Shown here piece by piece: positions 27,592 through 37,111 of a stretch of 64,000 nucleotides of DNA (position 1 is the stretch's first letter; the number at the start of each line of letters is the position of its first letter). The notes under the pieces were generated by a model. That model searched no databases, was not told the DNA's origin, and saw nothing but the letters and a program-made list of their open reading frames with translations. Where the stretch lies: NCBI GenBank assembly GCA_018401375.1, contig JAGYKR010000006.1, positions 1 through 64,000 of the forward strand, read 5' to 3'. The DNA is from Ilumatobacteraceae bacterium. Lineage in GTDB: Bacteria > Actinomycetota > Acidimicrobiia > Acidimicrobiales > Ilumatobacteraceae. A program made the position numbers and the translations under genes.

Positions 27592-28777
27592 CTTCAGCGG
27601 TCATCGTCTCGGATTCCTCAGAACCCGGCACGACCTCTTCAGCGTCTCGCACGTCACCGGCCTGCTGCGCAAGCCATTCGGTTTGGCTCACTACTGAACC
27701 ATCAGCGGCGTGCCACTCCATCTCACCGGACTCCGCATTAGACACCCACTGGCCCTCTTCGTACTCAACGTCTGACTCGAGGCCCATCGCTGGTACGCCC
27801 TCGGCCACTTGAGTCTCGGAACGGATCGCAATGTGCACCCCGGTGAGGCGTGCTGCTAGGCGAGCGTTCTGGCCTTCACGTCCGATGGCCAAACTCAACT
27901 GGTGATCGGGGACGATCACGTCCGCCGCCGTGCGGTCATCGGAGATGTTGACCTGCGTCACTTTGGCCGGCGACAGCGCCTTGGCGACAAAATCGGCGAG
28001 ATCTTCGCTAAACGGCACGATGTCGATCTTCTCGCCCCGCAGTTCGTTGACCACCATCCGCACTCGGGCACCCCGGGCACCCACGCAGGCGCCAACCGGA
28101 TCCACGTTGTGATCGTTGGACCACACTGCGATCTTCGTTCGGGCCCCTGGCTCACGGGCGCAGGCTTTGAGTTCCACAATGCCGTCGGCAATCTCGGGGA
28201 CCTCGAGCTCAAAAAGCCGCTTGATCAGGCCCGGATGAGTCCGAGACACGACGATCTGAGGCCCCTTGGCCGTTTTGCGGACCTCAACGATGTAGGCCTT
28301 GGAGCGCTCTCCGGGCTGGGGGCGCTCAAACTGGACCTGCTCGGCCTGAGGCAACAACGCCTCTACCCGGCCGAGATCAAGCAGCGTGTAGCGTGTATCG
28401 GTCTGCTGGATGATGCCGGTGACAATGTCGCCTTCCCGGTTTGCGTACTCCTCAAACTTGCGATCCCGCTCCACTTCACGGATCCGCTGGCCCATCACCT
28501 GCCGGAAGGTCTGGGCAGCGATCCGCCCAAGCTCTTCGCGGCGCGGGGTGTCGTCGCGTTCGTTGACCCAGTTACCGTCCTCATCGAGGTCATAGGCCGT
28601 AAAAGTGAACTCCATGGTCTGAGGGTTGACCTCTACCACGACCTCGTCTGCGGCTCCTTGCCGGCGCTTATACGCCGAAGCGAGCGCGTCAACGAGCACG
28701 TGCAACAGATCGTCCTCGCTCATCTGTTTTTCTTGAGCCAGCATGCGGATGGCTTCGCCCATGTCAAGATTGCTCAC
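27569..28777 (-). CDS. nusA: transcription termination/antitermination protein NusA
   Basis: NusA binds RNA polymerase and controls pausing, termination and antitermination. The 402-residue protein has the N-terminal polymerase-binding domain (ALASAYKRR), an S1 domain (GDIVTGIIQQTDTRYTLLDLG) and two KH domains (VGACVGARGARVRMVVNELRGEKIDIV, and SLAIGREGQNARLAARLTG). The C-terminal acidic repeats of E. coli NusA are absent, as usual in actinobacteria; instead there is a short acidic tail. The GTG start overlaps the rimP stop by 4 bp (GTGA). Confidence 0.97.
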   Translation of the reverse strand: MSNLDMGEAIRMLAQEKQMSEDDLLHVLVDALASAYKRRQGAADEVVVEVNPQTMEFTFTAYDLDEDGNWVNERDDTPRREELGRIAAQTFRQVMGQRIREVERDRKFEEYANREGDIVTGIIQQTDTRYTLLDLGRVEALLPQAEQVQFERPQPGERSKAYIVEVRKTAKGPQIVVSRTHPGLIKRLFELEVPEIADGIVELKACAREPGARTKIAVWSNDHNVDPVGACVGARGARVRMVVNELRGEKIDIVPFSEDLADFVAKALSPAKVTQVNISDDRTAADVIVPDHQLSLAIGREGQNARLAARLTGVHIAIRSETQVAEGVPAMGLESDVEYEEGQWVSNAESGEMEWHAADGSVVSQTEWLAQQAGDVRDAEEVVPGSEESETMTAEGGAGDED

Positions 28778-29349
28778 GAGGACTCCTCTAGTTCTTCTAT
28801 CTTCTTCTTGCCAGTTGGCTTTTTGCTGGCAGGCTTCTTCGCTCCCGGCTTAGGGGCCGGACCCCAGACAAACACGGTGCGAGCACGGTCGATTTGGGAA
28901 AGAGCTACCACTCGTTCCACGGGAAGCGAATCCGGCGATTCCGTTACTTGCAGCGTGGCGGTGGTTTCGTCGGCAGCAATCAGCACCCCTTCGATCCGTC
29001 GGTCCGCACTATCCACGTCACGCAGACGGAGGTTGATCGTCTTTCCTACCTCACGTTGGAAATGAGCCGGGGTTCGCAAGGTGCGCTCCACACCGGGGCT
29101 CGTGACCTCGAGGGTGTAGCGACCCGGGACCGGATCCTCGTGATCAAGCTCCCGAGAAACTAATCGGGTCGCAAGGGCCAACGCATCGAGGCTCACACCT
29201 GAAGGAGACCCCGGCGGAGTGTCAAGGGTGACCCTGATCGTCCCGCCGCGCTGCTCAACGTCGTACACCTCAAGGCCAAGATCGGAGGCGATCGGAGCGA
29301 CGAGTCGCGCAACCCGGGCGATGACCGGACTCAACTGCTGTGTGCTCAC
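28774..29349 (-). CDS. rimP: ribosome maturation factor RimP
   Basis: RimP assists 30S subunit assembly. I chose GTG 29349 because a near-perfect AAAGGAGG stands 4 nt upstream and the family-like sequence begins just after it (LSPVIARVARLVAPIASDLGLEVYDVE). The mid segment RELDHEDPVPGRYTLEVTSPGVERTLR is characteristic. The 191-residue protein ends in a Lys-rich linker and an acidic tip. It is the first gene of the rimP-nusA-ylxR-infB-rbfA-truB-ribF operon. A terminator-like hairpin lies in its leader. Confidence 0.95.
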   Translation of the reverse strand: MSTQQLSPVIARVARLVAPIASDLGLEVYDVEQRGGTIRVTLDTPPGSPSGVSLDALALATRLVSRELDHEDPVPGRYTLEVTSPGVERTLRTPAHFQREVGKTINLRLRDVDSADRRIEGVLIAADETTATLQVTESPDSLPVERVVALSQIDRARTVFVWGPAPKPGAKKPASKKPTGKKKIEELEESS

Positions 29350-29364
29350 TTTGCCTCCTTTCAT

Positions 29365-29394
29365 GAAATAAGGCGTGGGGCAGGCCCCACGCCT
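29365..29394 (-). terminator. hairpin plus U-rich stretch in the rimP leader (possible attenuator)
   Basis: On the transcribed strand, AGGCGTGGGG and CCCCACGCCT (29394-29385 and 29380-29371) form a perfect 10-bp stem with a 4-nt loop. TTATTT follows at 29370-29365 and the AAAGGAGG ribosome site of rimP about 5 nt later. A hairpin with a U-rich tail before the first gene suggests attenuation. It cannot belong to an upstream gene, because proS is divergent. Confidence 0.6.
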
Positions 29395-29454
29395 CTCGGC
29401 CGTTTCACCTGTCTGGAGAACCTGACGCGCGGGCTCAGCCAAACCTGATCACGC

Positions 29455-29480
29455 AGTATACCCGTTGATAAAGATATGTT
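29455..29480. promoter_or_regulatory. divergent promoter region of rimP operon and proS
   Basis: TATACT at 29460-29455 (minus) is a good -10 for the rimP operon. TATGTT at 29475-29480 (plus) is a -10 for proS, ending 6 nt before GTG 29487, so proS is probably leaderless. The two boxes are only 14 bp apart, so the two polymerases would compete. Confidence 0.5.
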
Positions 29481-29486
29481 GCCGAG

Positions 29487-31271
29487 GTGCTACGGATGAC
29501 GAGCTTGTTCCTGCGAACCCTTCGGGAAGATCCGGCCGACGCCGAGGTCCCCTCCCACCGTTTGATGGTTCGTGCTGGCTATATCCGGCGGGCGGCTCCC
29601 GGCGGATTCACCTGGTTACCTCTGGGCTGGCTGGTGTACCGCAACGTGGAAGCGGTGGTTCGCGCCGAGATGGACGCTGCTGGCTTCCAAGAGGTTCACT
29701 TCCCGGCTCTGCTCCCGCGGGAACCCTTTGAGGCGACCGGACGGTGGGTGGAATACGGAGAGACGCTATTTCGGCTCCAAGATCGCCGAGGTAACGACTA
29801 CCTGCTCGCGCCAACCCACGAGGAGATGTTCACCTTGCTGGTGAAAGACCTGTTCTCCTCGTATCGGGATTTACCGGTATCGCTCTATCAGATCCAGACC
29901 AAATATCGCGATGAGGCCCGTCCCAGGGCAGGCCTGCTGCGCGGCCGAGAGTTCGTGATGAAGGATTCCTACTCCTTTGATATTGACGATCAGGGGCTGC
30001 AAGCCTCCTACGACCGTCACCGCGAGGCGTATATCTCCACATTTACGAGACTCGGCTTGCCCTTCGTGATCGTGTCGGCCATGTCCGGTGCGATGGGTGG
30101 GTCCGCCAGCGAGGAATTCCTCGCACCCCTCGATGTGGGTGAGGACACCTTCGTGCGCTGCCGATCCTGCGATTACGCCGCCAACGTGGAGGCGGTTACC
30201 ACCCCGGCCCCCGCCCCGGCATCCACCGAAAATCGCCCCACTCCTCAACAGATCCTTACCCCGGGAGCCACGAGCATCTCGCGATTGCTGGAGAATCTCA
30301 ATGGGCGCACAGATCTCCCCGACCACACTCCCGTAGATGGGTGGCAGGGATCTGACACCCTGAAGAACCTGCTTCTACGCCTCGATCATCCCGAAGGCCA
30401 CTCCGAACTGCTTGCGATCGGCCTCCCGGGGGACCGCGAAGTGGACATGAAGCGCCTCGAAGCCCAGATCTCACCGGCGGTGGCCACCCCATGTGGACCC
30501 GAGGAGTTTTCCGAGCACCCCCAACTGATCAAGGGTTTCATCGGCCCGGCCTTGCTCGGGAGCGGCTCCGCCACCGGCATCCGCTACCTCGTGGACCCCC
30601 GGGTGGCAGCCGGCACCGTATGGGTTAGCGGTGCTGATCGTGCCGATCATCACGTCGTTGGTGTGGTGGCTGGCCGGGACTTCCATCCTGATGGCTTCAT
30701 CGAAGCCGCCGAAATCACCGACGGCGATCCGTGTCCGTCCTGCGGCGAGCAACTCGAAAGCGCCCGAGGCATTGAGATCGGCCACATCTTCCAACTCGGT
30801 CGCAAATACGCCGAGGCGCTCGGACTGAGCGTGACAGGGCCCGATGGGGACCAGGTAACCGTCACCATGGGGTCCTACGGCATCGGCGTCTCCCGCGCGG
30901 TGGCGGCGATCGCTGAAGCCACAGCTGACGATCTCGGATTGTGCTGGCCCCGAGAGATCGCTCCGGCTGATGTGCATATCGTGATCGCTGCTAAAGCCGG
31001 CTCCGAGCAGTTCGGTATAGCCGAACAACTTGCCGCTGATCTTGAAGCGGCCGGTCTGCGGGTGCTGTGCGATGACCGCACCGATGTGTCGGTTGGGGTC
31101 AAGTTCAAAGACGCTGAACTGATCGGAATCCCAACGATCCTCGTAGTGGGTCGCGGCGCCACCGCTGAACCACCGACGGTGGAGATCAAAGACCGCGCCA
31201 CCTCTGAACGATCCGACGTCGCCCTATCCGAAGTGGTCACCCACCTACGTGCGGTGTGCGGTGTCCGCTGA
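29487..31271 (+). CDS. proS: prolyl-tRNA synthetase (bacterial type)
   Basis: This enzyme charges tRNA-Pro. The N-terminus [29 protein letters not shown] is typical of the bacterial (ProS type 1) class. Class II motif 2 is at [26 protein letters not shown] and motif 3 near [15 protein letters not shown]. The editing insertion domain lies between them (about residues 230-400) and the anticodon-binding domain at the C-terminus. The start is GTG 29487 (leaderless promoter fit) or ATG 29496. The P-type ATPase gene begins inside its last codons. Length is 594 residues, normal. Confidence 0.97.
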   Translation: MLRMTSLFLRTLREDPADAEVPSHRLMVRAGYIRRAAPGGFTWLPLGWLVYRNVEAVVRAEMDAAGFQEVHFPALLPREPFEATGRWVEYGETLFRLQDRRGNDYLLAPTHEEMFTLLVKDLFSSYRDLPVSLYQIQTKYRDEARPRAGLLRGREFVMKDSYSFDIDDQGLQASYDRHREAYISTFTRLGLPFVIVSAMSGAMGGSASEEFLAPLDVGEDTFVRCRSCDYAANVEAVTTPAPAPASTENRPTPQQILTPGATSISRLLENLNGRTDLPDHTPVDGWQGSDTLKNLLLRLDHPEGHSELLAIGLPGDREVDMKRLEAQISPAVATPCGPEEFSEHPQLIKGFIGPALLGSGSATGIRYLVDPRVAAGTVWVSGADRADHHVVGVVAGRDFHPDGFIEAAEITDGDPCPSCGEQLESARGIEIGHIFQLGRKYAEALGLSVTGPDGDQVTVTMGSYGIGVSRAVAAIAEATADDLGLCWPREIAPADVHIVIAAKAGSEQFGIAEQLAADLEAAGLRVLCDDRTDVSVGVKFKDAELIGIPTILVVGRGATAEPPTVEIKDRATSERSDVALSEVVTHLRAVCGVR

Positions 31272-33570
31272 CCTGACAGGTCTGAGTGCAGCGGAGGTCG
31301 CCCAACGGGTAGCCGACGGCCGGGTAAACAAGCGCCCTGCAGGGCCCACTCGCACGATGACGCAGATCCTGCGGGCCAACATCTTGAACCCGGTCAACGC
31401 GATCATGTTGACCCTCTTTGCGGTGATCATGGTGGCCGGGTTCCCCTCTGATGGCCTGTTCGTCGGGGTGGTTGTCTCTAATGCAGTGATCGGCATCGCC
31501 CAAGAACTGAAAGCCCGGCGCGAACTGCGTCGGCTCGAGGTGCTCAACGCTCCGAGCGCTCGGGTCTGCAGAGATGGGGTGACCACCGAAGTGGCCATCG
31601 ATCAGGTGGTGGCCGATGACATGTGTGAAATCGCCAGCGGGGATCAACTCGTGGTGGACGGTGAAGTGATCGCTGCCACCGGGCTCGAACTCGATGAATC
31701 CCTGCTGACTGGTGAATCAGAGACCGTGGTCAAGTTTCCCGGAGATCAGGTGATGTCGGGCAGTTTCGTGGTTGCCGGTAACGGTTTCATCCGCGCCACC
31801 AATGTGGGGGCTGACTCCTATGCGAACCAGCTCGCCACCGAAGCCACCGAGTTCAAGCTGGTCAACTCCGAACTGCGGGCCGGCATTAACCAGATCTTGA
31901 AATGGCTGATCGTGATCATCCCACCGGCTTCATTGCTGTTGTTATGGTCGCTGTTGTCCACCGATGACGGGTGGCGATCCGCTCTCCAAGGGACTGTGGC
32001 TGCCGCTGTTGCCATGGTGCCCGATGGCCTCGTGTTGTTGACCAGCCTCGCATTCGTGGCAGGGGTGATCGCACTGACCCGACGCCAAGCCCTCGCCAAG
32101 GAACTGGCCACGGTGGAACTGCTGGCCCGGGTGGACACTTTGTGTTTAGACAAGACCGGCACTATCACCACCGGGGAGATCTCCTTTGGGGAGATCATCA
32201 CCTTGATCCCCGACCGAGCAGAGGAAATTCTTGGCGAGATCGCCGAACTGGTCCACAGCGATCCCCATCCCAACCCGACGATGGCGGCGATTGTGGATGC
32301 TCTGCCCGCCCCGGTAGCTGATCGCCGCCTGCAAGTGGAACCGTTCTCCTCGGCCCGCAAATGGGCTGCCGTGGGATTTGATGACGGCCACTGCATGTGG
32401 CTCGGAGCCCCCGAGGTCCTTGTCCCAACCACACAGGCCAGGGCCTGGGATCTGATCAACACGCAGGCCACTGCCGGTCGGCGGGTGCTCGCAGTCGTGG
32501 AAGGCGCCACCGATGACCCGCAGGTACTCCCGGCGGATCCGACATGTTTGGCGGTGATCCTGCTCGATGACACCGTACGCCCCGATGCTCACGAGATCTT
32601 GAGTTATTTCGTTTCCCAAGACGTTCAGTTGCGCATCATCTCCGGAGACAGCGTGAACACGGTGGTTGCGGTGGCCGCTCGGGCCGGCGTGCCCAACACG
32701 GAGCGGTCTGTGGATGCCCGGACCCTGCCGGAGGACCCCGAAGAACTCGCCGAGATCATGGCTACCCAGGTTGTGTTCGGCCGGGTCACCCCGCACCAAA
32801 AACGCGCCATGGTCGAAGCGCTGCAAGCCCGCGGCAAGGTGGTGGCGATGACTGGCGATGGGGTTAACGATGTGCTCGCCTTGAAGCGAGCCAACCTCGG
32901 GATCTCGATGGGCACAGGATCTGCGGCGACCCGAGCGGTGGCGGACCTCGTCCTGCTCGATAACCAGTTTTCCACCTTGCCTGTCGTGTTGGCCGAAGGC
33001 CGCAAGGTGATCAACAACATCGAGCGTGTGGCCAGCCTCTTCGTGACTAAAGCGATCTACGCCGTGTTACTGACTGCGATCATCGGCCTCTGGCAGGTGC
33101 CGTTCCCTCTGCTACCCCGGCACCTGACCCTCATTGGGACGTTTTCGATCGGGATCCCAGGTTTCTTTCTGGCGCTCGCCCCCTCCACCGATCTGGTCCA
33201 ACCTGGGTTTTTGCGCCGGGTACTGCGCTTTTCGATTCCAGCCGGAATCGCAGCGGGTGCCGCCTCGGCGGTGGTGTATGCGATCGCTCGACAAGACCTC
33301 GCTGTCAGCCTCGAAGAGGCCCGCACCGCCACAGCGCTGACCCTGCTCGGGGTGGGTCTCGTCATTTTGGTGATGATGAGCCGACCCCTGAACACGTGGA
33401 AACTGTTACTCGCCGCAGCGATGGCCGCCTGTTACGCAGTGGTGATCTGGGTCCCGGCCCTCAGCACCTTCTTTGAGCTCGATGCACCGCCGTTGCGGAT
33501 CTGGGGATGGATCACCTGTGCCGTGGTCGTGGGTGGCGCAGTCGTGGTGATGACGGGCAGACGGAAATGA
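31261..33570 (+). CDS. P-type cation-transporting ATPase, CtpE-like
   Basis: This membrane pump (769 residues) transports a cation using ATP. Landmarks are the actuator motif LTGESE, the phosphorylated aspartate in [12 protein letters not shown] (about D297), [22 protein letters not shown] in the hinge, and six to ten membrane helices. The helix-4 motif is MVPDGLVLL; this PDGL/PEGL type is shared with mycobacterial CtpE, reported as a calcium transporter, so calcium is the best guess for substrate. I used GTG 31261, overlapping proS by 11 bp; GTG 31249 is also possible. It ends in an ATGA overlap with the aminotransferase gene. Confidence 0.9.
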   Translation: MSADLTGLSAAEVAQRVADGRVNKRPAGPTRTMTQILRANILNPVNAIMLTLFAVIMVAGFPSDGLFVGVVVSNAVIGIAQELKARRELRRLEVLNAPSARVCRDGVTTEVAIDQVVADDMCEIASGDQLVVDGEVIAATGLELDESLLTGESETVVKFPGDQVMSGSFVVAGNGFIRATNVGADSYANQLATEATEFKLVNSELRAGINQILKWLIVIIPPASLLLLWSLLSTDDGWRSALQGTVAAAVAMVPDGLVLLTSLAFVAGVIALTRRQALAKELATVELLARVDTLCLDKTGTITTGEISFGEIITLIPDRAEEILGEIAELVHSDPHPNPTMAAIVDALPAPVADRRLQVEPFSSARKWAAVGFDDGHCMWLGAPEVLVPTTQARAWDLINTQATAGRRVLAVVEGATDDPQVLPADPTCLAVILLDDTVRPDAHEILSYFVSQDVQLRIISGDSVNTVVAVAARAGVPNTERSVDARTLPEDPEELAEIMATQVVFGRVTPHQKRAMVEALQARGKVVAMTGDGVNDVLALKRANLGISMGTGSAATRAVADLVLLDNQFSTLPVVLAEGRKVINNIERVASLFVTKAIYAVLLTAIIGLWQVPFPLLPRHLTLIGTFSIGIPGFFLALAPSTDLVQPGFLRRVLRFSIPAGIAAGAASAVVYAIARQDLAVSLEEARTATALTLLGVGLVILVMMSRPLNTWKLLLAAAMAACYAVVIWVPALSTFFELDAPPLRIWGWITCAVVVGGAVVVMTGRRK

Positions 33571-34919
33571 TCGATCGTCATCACCTCGCTCAGCTTCACT
33601 CCGCTGAAGAACAGCGCTTTATCGATACCCATCCACGCTCCGCCGCACTCGCCGAAGAGGCCCGAACCCACCTGCTCGCTGGGGTGCCCATGCCGTGGAT
33701 GACCAGGTGGGCCGGTGCGTTCCCTCTGTTTGTGAGCGAGGCGTCCGGAGCGCGCTTCACCGATGCCGATGGCCTTGGGTACATCGACTTTTGTCTCGGC
33801 GATACCGGGGCGATGGCAGGCCACGGTCTGGTCGCGGTGACCGAGGCGCTCAGCACCCAATCCGCTCGCGGGATCACCACCATGTTGCCGAGCACCGACG
33901 CTGCGTGGGTGGCAGGGGAATTGTCCCGCCGGTTCGGACTGCCGGCCTGGCAGATGGCGATGACCGCCACCGATGCAAACCGGTTTGTCCTGCGCTTCGC
34001 CCGCCATCTCACCAACCGACCCAAGATCTGCGTGATGGACTGGTGTTACCACGGCACCGTAGATGAAACCTTGGTCATCCTCGACGAAGACCAACAGGTG
34101 ATCTCTAGGCCAGGAGCGATCGGACCTCAAGTGGACCCGAGCCTGACCACCCGAGTGGTGCCCTTTAATGATCTCGACGCCCTCGACGCCGCTCTCGCCC
34201 ACGGCGATGTGGCCGCCCTTCTCATGGAGCCGGCTCTCACCAACATTGGCATCGTGCTCCCCGACCCCGGCTATCTCGAGGCGGTCCGCGAGATCACTCG
34301 ACGCCACGAGGTGCTGTGGATCATCGATGAAACCCACACGATCTGCACCGGTCCCGGCGGCAGTACGGCAGCCTGGGGGCTCGAGCCGGACATGGTGGTG
34401 ATCGGTAAACCGATCGGTGGGGGGATGCCTGCAGCCGCCTATGGCATGTCGGCCCCCGTGGCCGAACAGGTGTCAGCGACGATCCGAGATCACGATGTGG
34501 ATGTGTCCGGGGTGGGAGGCACATTAACGGGCAATGCCCTTGCCCTCGCTGCGGTCCGTGCCACTTTGACGCACCACCTCCTCGCTGAGGATTTTGCTCA
34601 CACGATTCCTCTCGCCACCCGCTGGACTGAAGGTGTGGCGAATGCGATTGCGGGGGCAGGCCTCGACTGGCATGTCCAACAACTCGGCTGCAGGGCCGAA
34701 TACTGGTTCTGTCCGCCCCCTCGCACCGGGGCGCAGGCTGCAGCGGCAATCGATAGTGACTTGGACGCCTTCATGCACTTGTACGCGCTGAACCGGGGCA
34801 TCTTGTTGACCCCCTTCCACAACATGGCGTTGATCTCGCCATTCCATTCGGCTGCGGAGGTGGACGCTCACACCGAGGTGTTCGCTGGCGCAGTGGCTGC
34901 ACTCACTATGTCAAGATAA
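33567..34919 (+). CDS. class III aminotransferase, glutamate-1-semialdehyde-aminomutase-like
   Basis: This PLP enzyme of 450 residues resembles HemL and related omega-transaminases. The PLP lysine is K281 in VVIGKPIGGGMPAAAYG. The cofactor aspartate is in WIIDETHT, and the substrate region CLGDTGAMAGH is shared with GSA aminomutases. It lacks some sequence typical of true HemL and is not near heme genes, so it is probably a transaminase or aminomutase acting on another substrate. Its ATG overlaps the ATPase stop (ATGA) and the EthD gene follows after 4 bp, giving a four-gene unit proS-ATPase-aminotransferase-EthD. Confidence 0.88.
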   Translation: MIDRHHLAQLHSAEEQRFIDTHPRSAALAEEARTHLLAGVPMPWMTRWAGAFPLFVSEASGARFTDADGLGYIDFCLGDTGAMAGHGLVAVTEALSTQSARGITTMLPSTDAAWVAGELSRRFGLPAWQMAMTATDANRFVLRFARHLTNRPKICVMDWCYHGTVDETLVILDEDQQVISRPGAIGPQVDPSLTTRVVPFNDLDALDAALAHGDVAALLMEPALTNIGIVLPDPGYLEAVREITRRHEVLWIIDETHTICTGPGGSTAAWGLEPDMVVIGKPIGGGMPAAAYGMSAPVAEQVSATIRDHDVDVSGVGGTLTGNALALAAVRATLTHHLLAEDFAHTIPLATRWTEGVANAIAGAGLDWHVQQLGCRAEYWFCPPPRTGAQAAAAIDSDLDAFMHLYALNRGILLTPFHNMALISPFHSAAEVDAHTEVFAGAVAALTMSR

Positions 34920-34923
34920 GCAG

Positions 34924-35214
34924 ATGTTCCGAGTAGCGATCCTCTACCCATCCACCGAAGGCGCGACCTTCGACCACGACTACTACCTAGCGAGCCACAT
35001 CCCCATGGTGGCTGCTCGCCTTGGCGAGAACTGCACCTCTTGGGGTGTGGACAAGGTCATTAATGGACCATTTGTGGCCATTGGGTATCTCGTCGTAAGT
35101 GACCTTGATGCCTTTGGGGCAGCGATGGCCGAGCATGGTGCCGAAATCATCGGCGATGTGGCCAACTACACCACAATCGCACCGCAGATGGTGGTCTCCG
35201 AACTCGCAGCCTGA
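34924..35214 (+). CDS. EthD family protein
   Basis: This 96-residue protein has the ferredoxin-like dimeric alpha/beta barrel fold of the EthD family. The signature is visible in FRVAILYPSTEG, FDHDYYLASHIPMVAARLG and the C-terminal IGDVANYTTIAPQMVVSE. EthD proteins accompany oxidation systems such as ethyl tert-butyl ether degradation, but most have no known activity. It lies 4 bp after the aminotransferase and is convergent with the MaoC gene (1 bp apart), so it probably ends the proS transcript. Confidence 0.88.
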   Translation: MFRVAILYPSTEGATFDHDYYLASHIPMVAARLGENCTSWGVDKVINGPFVAIGYLVVSDLDAFGAAMAEHGAEIIGDVANYTTIAPQMVVSELAA

Positions 35215-35215
35215 C

Positions 35216-36052
35216 TCAGGTGTGGCGGAGCAGGCCCTGGTCAATCACGACCCGGTCCCCTACTGAGGTCACGAACACGGCCTCGGTGGGGCTGATCTCC
35301 CACATGGACACCGTTAAGGCTTCGCCCGGAAGGACCGGGGAAGCGAACCGGGCCTCGATGTGAGAGAACTTGGCCGGATCGCTATCGCACAAGGTGTGCA
35401 CTAACGCTCGACCCGTAAATCCGTAGGAACACAGGCCGTGCAGGATGGGGCGATCAAAGCCGCCCATCGCCGCAAACGCCGGATCCGAGTGCAACGGGTT
35501 GCGATCGCCCGAGAGGCGATAGACGAGTGCCTGATCCGGGGAGGTCTGATAGGTCACCTGGTGATCAGGGCTGCGATCGGGCGGGGTGTTCACCGGGCCG
35601 GAAGGTCCACGATCCCCGCCCCAACCACCTTCGCCGCGAATGAACGCAGACGATGTGGTGGTGTACAGCGGAGCACCGTCCATCTCGGCGCGGGTTTCGG
35701 TGACCACCACGGCCGCCTTGCCCTTGTCGTACATGTTGGTGAGCCTGCTCACCAGCGTGGCTGTGCCCTCCACCGGGAGAGGACGATGCAAGGTCACAGC
35801 CTGTTGGCCGTGAACGAGCATCGCCGGGTTAAACGAGCCGATAGAACGCATGACCGAGCCCGCACCCCAGCCAAGAACCACCGGGAACGTGGGGAACACC
35901 TGCTGGTCCACCCCCGCTGTGTTCTCGGTGGTGAATGCAAGTTCTTCTACCCCCGCTCCGATTCCGACGGCGTACAACAACGCGTCCTTTGAGGTCCACG
36001 AGGTATCGAAAGGATCAGAGGTGGTTCCGATGGCTTCTGGATTGAGTGGCAT
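35216..36052 (-). CDS. MaoC-family (R)-specific enoyl-CoA hydratase
   Basis: This double hot-dog hydratase of 278 residues adds water to trans-2-enoyl-CoA to give the 3R-hydroxyacyl-CoA. The hydratase-2 motif is in the C-terminal half: RLSGDRNPLHSDPAFAAMG followed by FDRPILHGL, with the catalytic Asp and His present. The N-terminal hot-dog is the degenerate one that makes the substrate tunnel. ATG 36052 has AAGGAG 8 nt upstream. The SDR gene 37 bp upstream supplies a matching dehydrogenase, so the two together equal the two catalytic parts of peroxisomal MFE-2. Confidence 0.93.
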   Translation of the reverse strand: MPLNPEAIGTTSDPFDTSWTSKDALLYAVGIGAGVEELAFTTENTAGVDQQVFPTFPVVLGWGAGSVMRSIGSFNPAMLVHGQQAVTLHRPLPVEGTATLVSRLTNMYDKGKAAVVVTETRAEMDGAPLYTTTSSAFIRGEGGWGGDRGPSGPVNTPPDRSPDHQVTYQTSPDQALVYRLSGDRNPLHSDPAFAAMGGFDRPILHGLCSYGFTGRALVHTLCDSDPAKFSHIEARFASPVLPGEALTVSMWEISPTEAVFVTSVGDRVVIDQGLLRHT

Positions 36053-36089
36053 GTCATGTGCTCCTTGTGTGTGTAGTTCGGGTAGGTGT

Positions 36090-37007
36090 TCAGCCCTGTT
36101 GTGGCCAAGATCCGGGACGGCCGTCCATGCCCGAGTTCTGGCGGGCAGCAGCCAACATCTCGTCCACGATCGGACCGAGAGCAGTCGGGTCTTCCACCGG
36201 CGCGTGGCTCGGTCCGCGGACCCATCCTTCCGCCACCGCCAGTGTCTGCCCGGAGGCTTCAAACACCCGGCCGGTCACATGAGCGGATTCCTCCGAAGCT
36301 AACCAGGTGACGATCGGGGCGATCCAATGTGGCGAACGCATCTCGCGCTCCTCATCGGTCTCTGGGGCCGGGCCGAGACCTTCGGTCATGCGGGTTAATG
36401 CCACCGGACCGACCGCATTGACAGTCACTCCGTAGCGGGCAACCTCAAGGGCAGCGATCACCGAAAATGCAGCGATCCCCGCCTTCGCGGCGCCGTAGTT
36501 CGTTTGGCCTGGGTTTCCGTAGATCCCCGATACCGAGGTGGTATTGATAATCCGGCCACTGACCGGCTTGCCTGCTTTGGCCTGCTCACGCCAGTAAGCC
36601 ACCGCCCACCGACTCGGCCCGAAGGTACCTTTGAGATGCACGTTGATCACCGCGTCCCATTCCTCCTCGGTCATGTTCGCCAGCACCCGATCGCGCAGGA
36701 TCCCGGCATTGTTGATGACTGCGTGCAGATCACCAAACGTCGTGATCGCGGTGTTGATCAGGTTTTGGGCCCCTTCCCAACTGGCCACATTGTCGGAACT
36801 GGCAACAGCCTCGCCGCCCATCGCCCGAATCTCTTCCACCACAGTTTCGGCCGGGCTGAGATCGGTGCCGCTGCCGTCTACTGCGCCACCGAGATCGTTG
36901 ACCACGACCTTTGCGCCATGGCGAGCGAGGCTGAGCGCATGCTCACGGCCGATCCCACGACCGGCTCCGGTGACGATGGCTACTCGGCCTTCACACAGAC
37001 GACTCAT
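36090..37007 (-). CDS. SDR 3-hydroxyacyl-CoA dehydrogenase, MFE-2 type
   Basis: This 305-residue short-chain dehydrogenase has TGAGRGIG for NAD binding, NNAG, the catalytic Ser in NTTSVSG and YGAAK with the catalytic Tyr-Lys. The segment NDLGGAVDGSGTDLSPAETVVEEI is diagnostic of the MFE-2/17-beta-HSD4 branch, which oxidises 3R-hydroxyacyl-CoA. I chose ATG 37007 with GAGG 8 nt upstream over the longer frame. It precedes the MaoC hydratase gene. A divergent promoter region with the geranylgeranyl-reductase-like gene lies upstream. Confidence 0.93.
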   Translation of the reverse strand: MSRLCEGRVAIVTGAGRGIGREHALSLARHGAKVVVNDLGGAVDGSGTDLSPAETVVEEIRAMGGEAVASSDNVASWEGAQNLINTAITTFGDLHAVINNAGILRDRVLANMTEEEWDAVINVHLKGTFGPSRWAVAYWREQAKAGKPVSGRIINTTSVSGIYGNPGQTNYGAAKAGIAAFSVIAALEVARYGVTVNAVGPVALTRMTEGLGPAPETDEEREMRSPHWIAPIVTWLASEESAHVTGRVFEASGQTLAVAEGWVRGPSHAPVEDPTALGPIVDEMLAAARQNSGMDGRPGSWPQQG

Positions 37008-37098
37008 TTCAGCTACCTCATGATCTCTTATTGGGGGGATAGTTAATGTCACACGGATCGTAGGAGTTCCGTCCGAGGTGCAACGACTCGATCACCCC

Positions 37099-37111
37099 TA
37101 GCCTTGGATGG
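37099..37111 (+). promoter_or_regulatory. possible leaderless -10 box for the GGR-family gene
   Basis: TAGCCT at 37099-37104 ends 7 nt before GTG 37112 and there is no ribosome site. The box is weak (T, A and the final T only) and no -35 is seen. Confidence 0.3.

Noticed and set aside
27902-29065. 387-codon open frame on the plus strand
   Set aside because: Antisense to nusA and rimP with no recognisable domains; the minus-strand genes are certain.
33432-34337. 301-codon minus-strand frame
   Set aside because: Antisense to the aminotransferase, whose PLP motifs are clear.
33567-34919. hemL (tetrapyrrole synthesis)
   Set aside because: The family match is general and no heme gene is near, so I kept the broader class III aminotransferase name.
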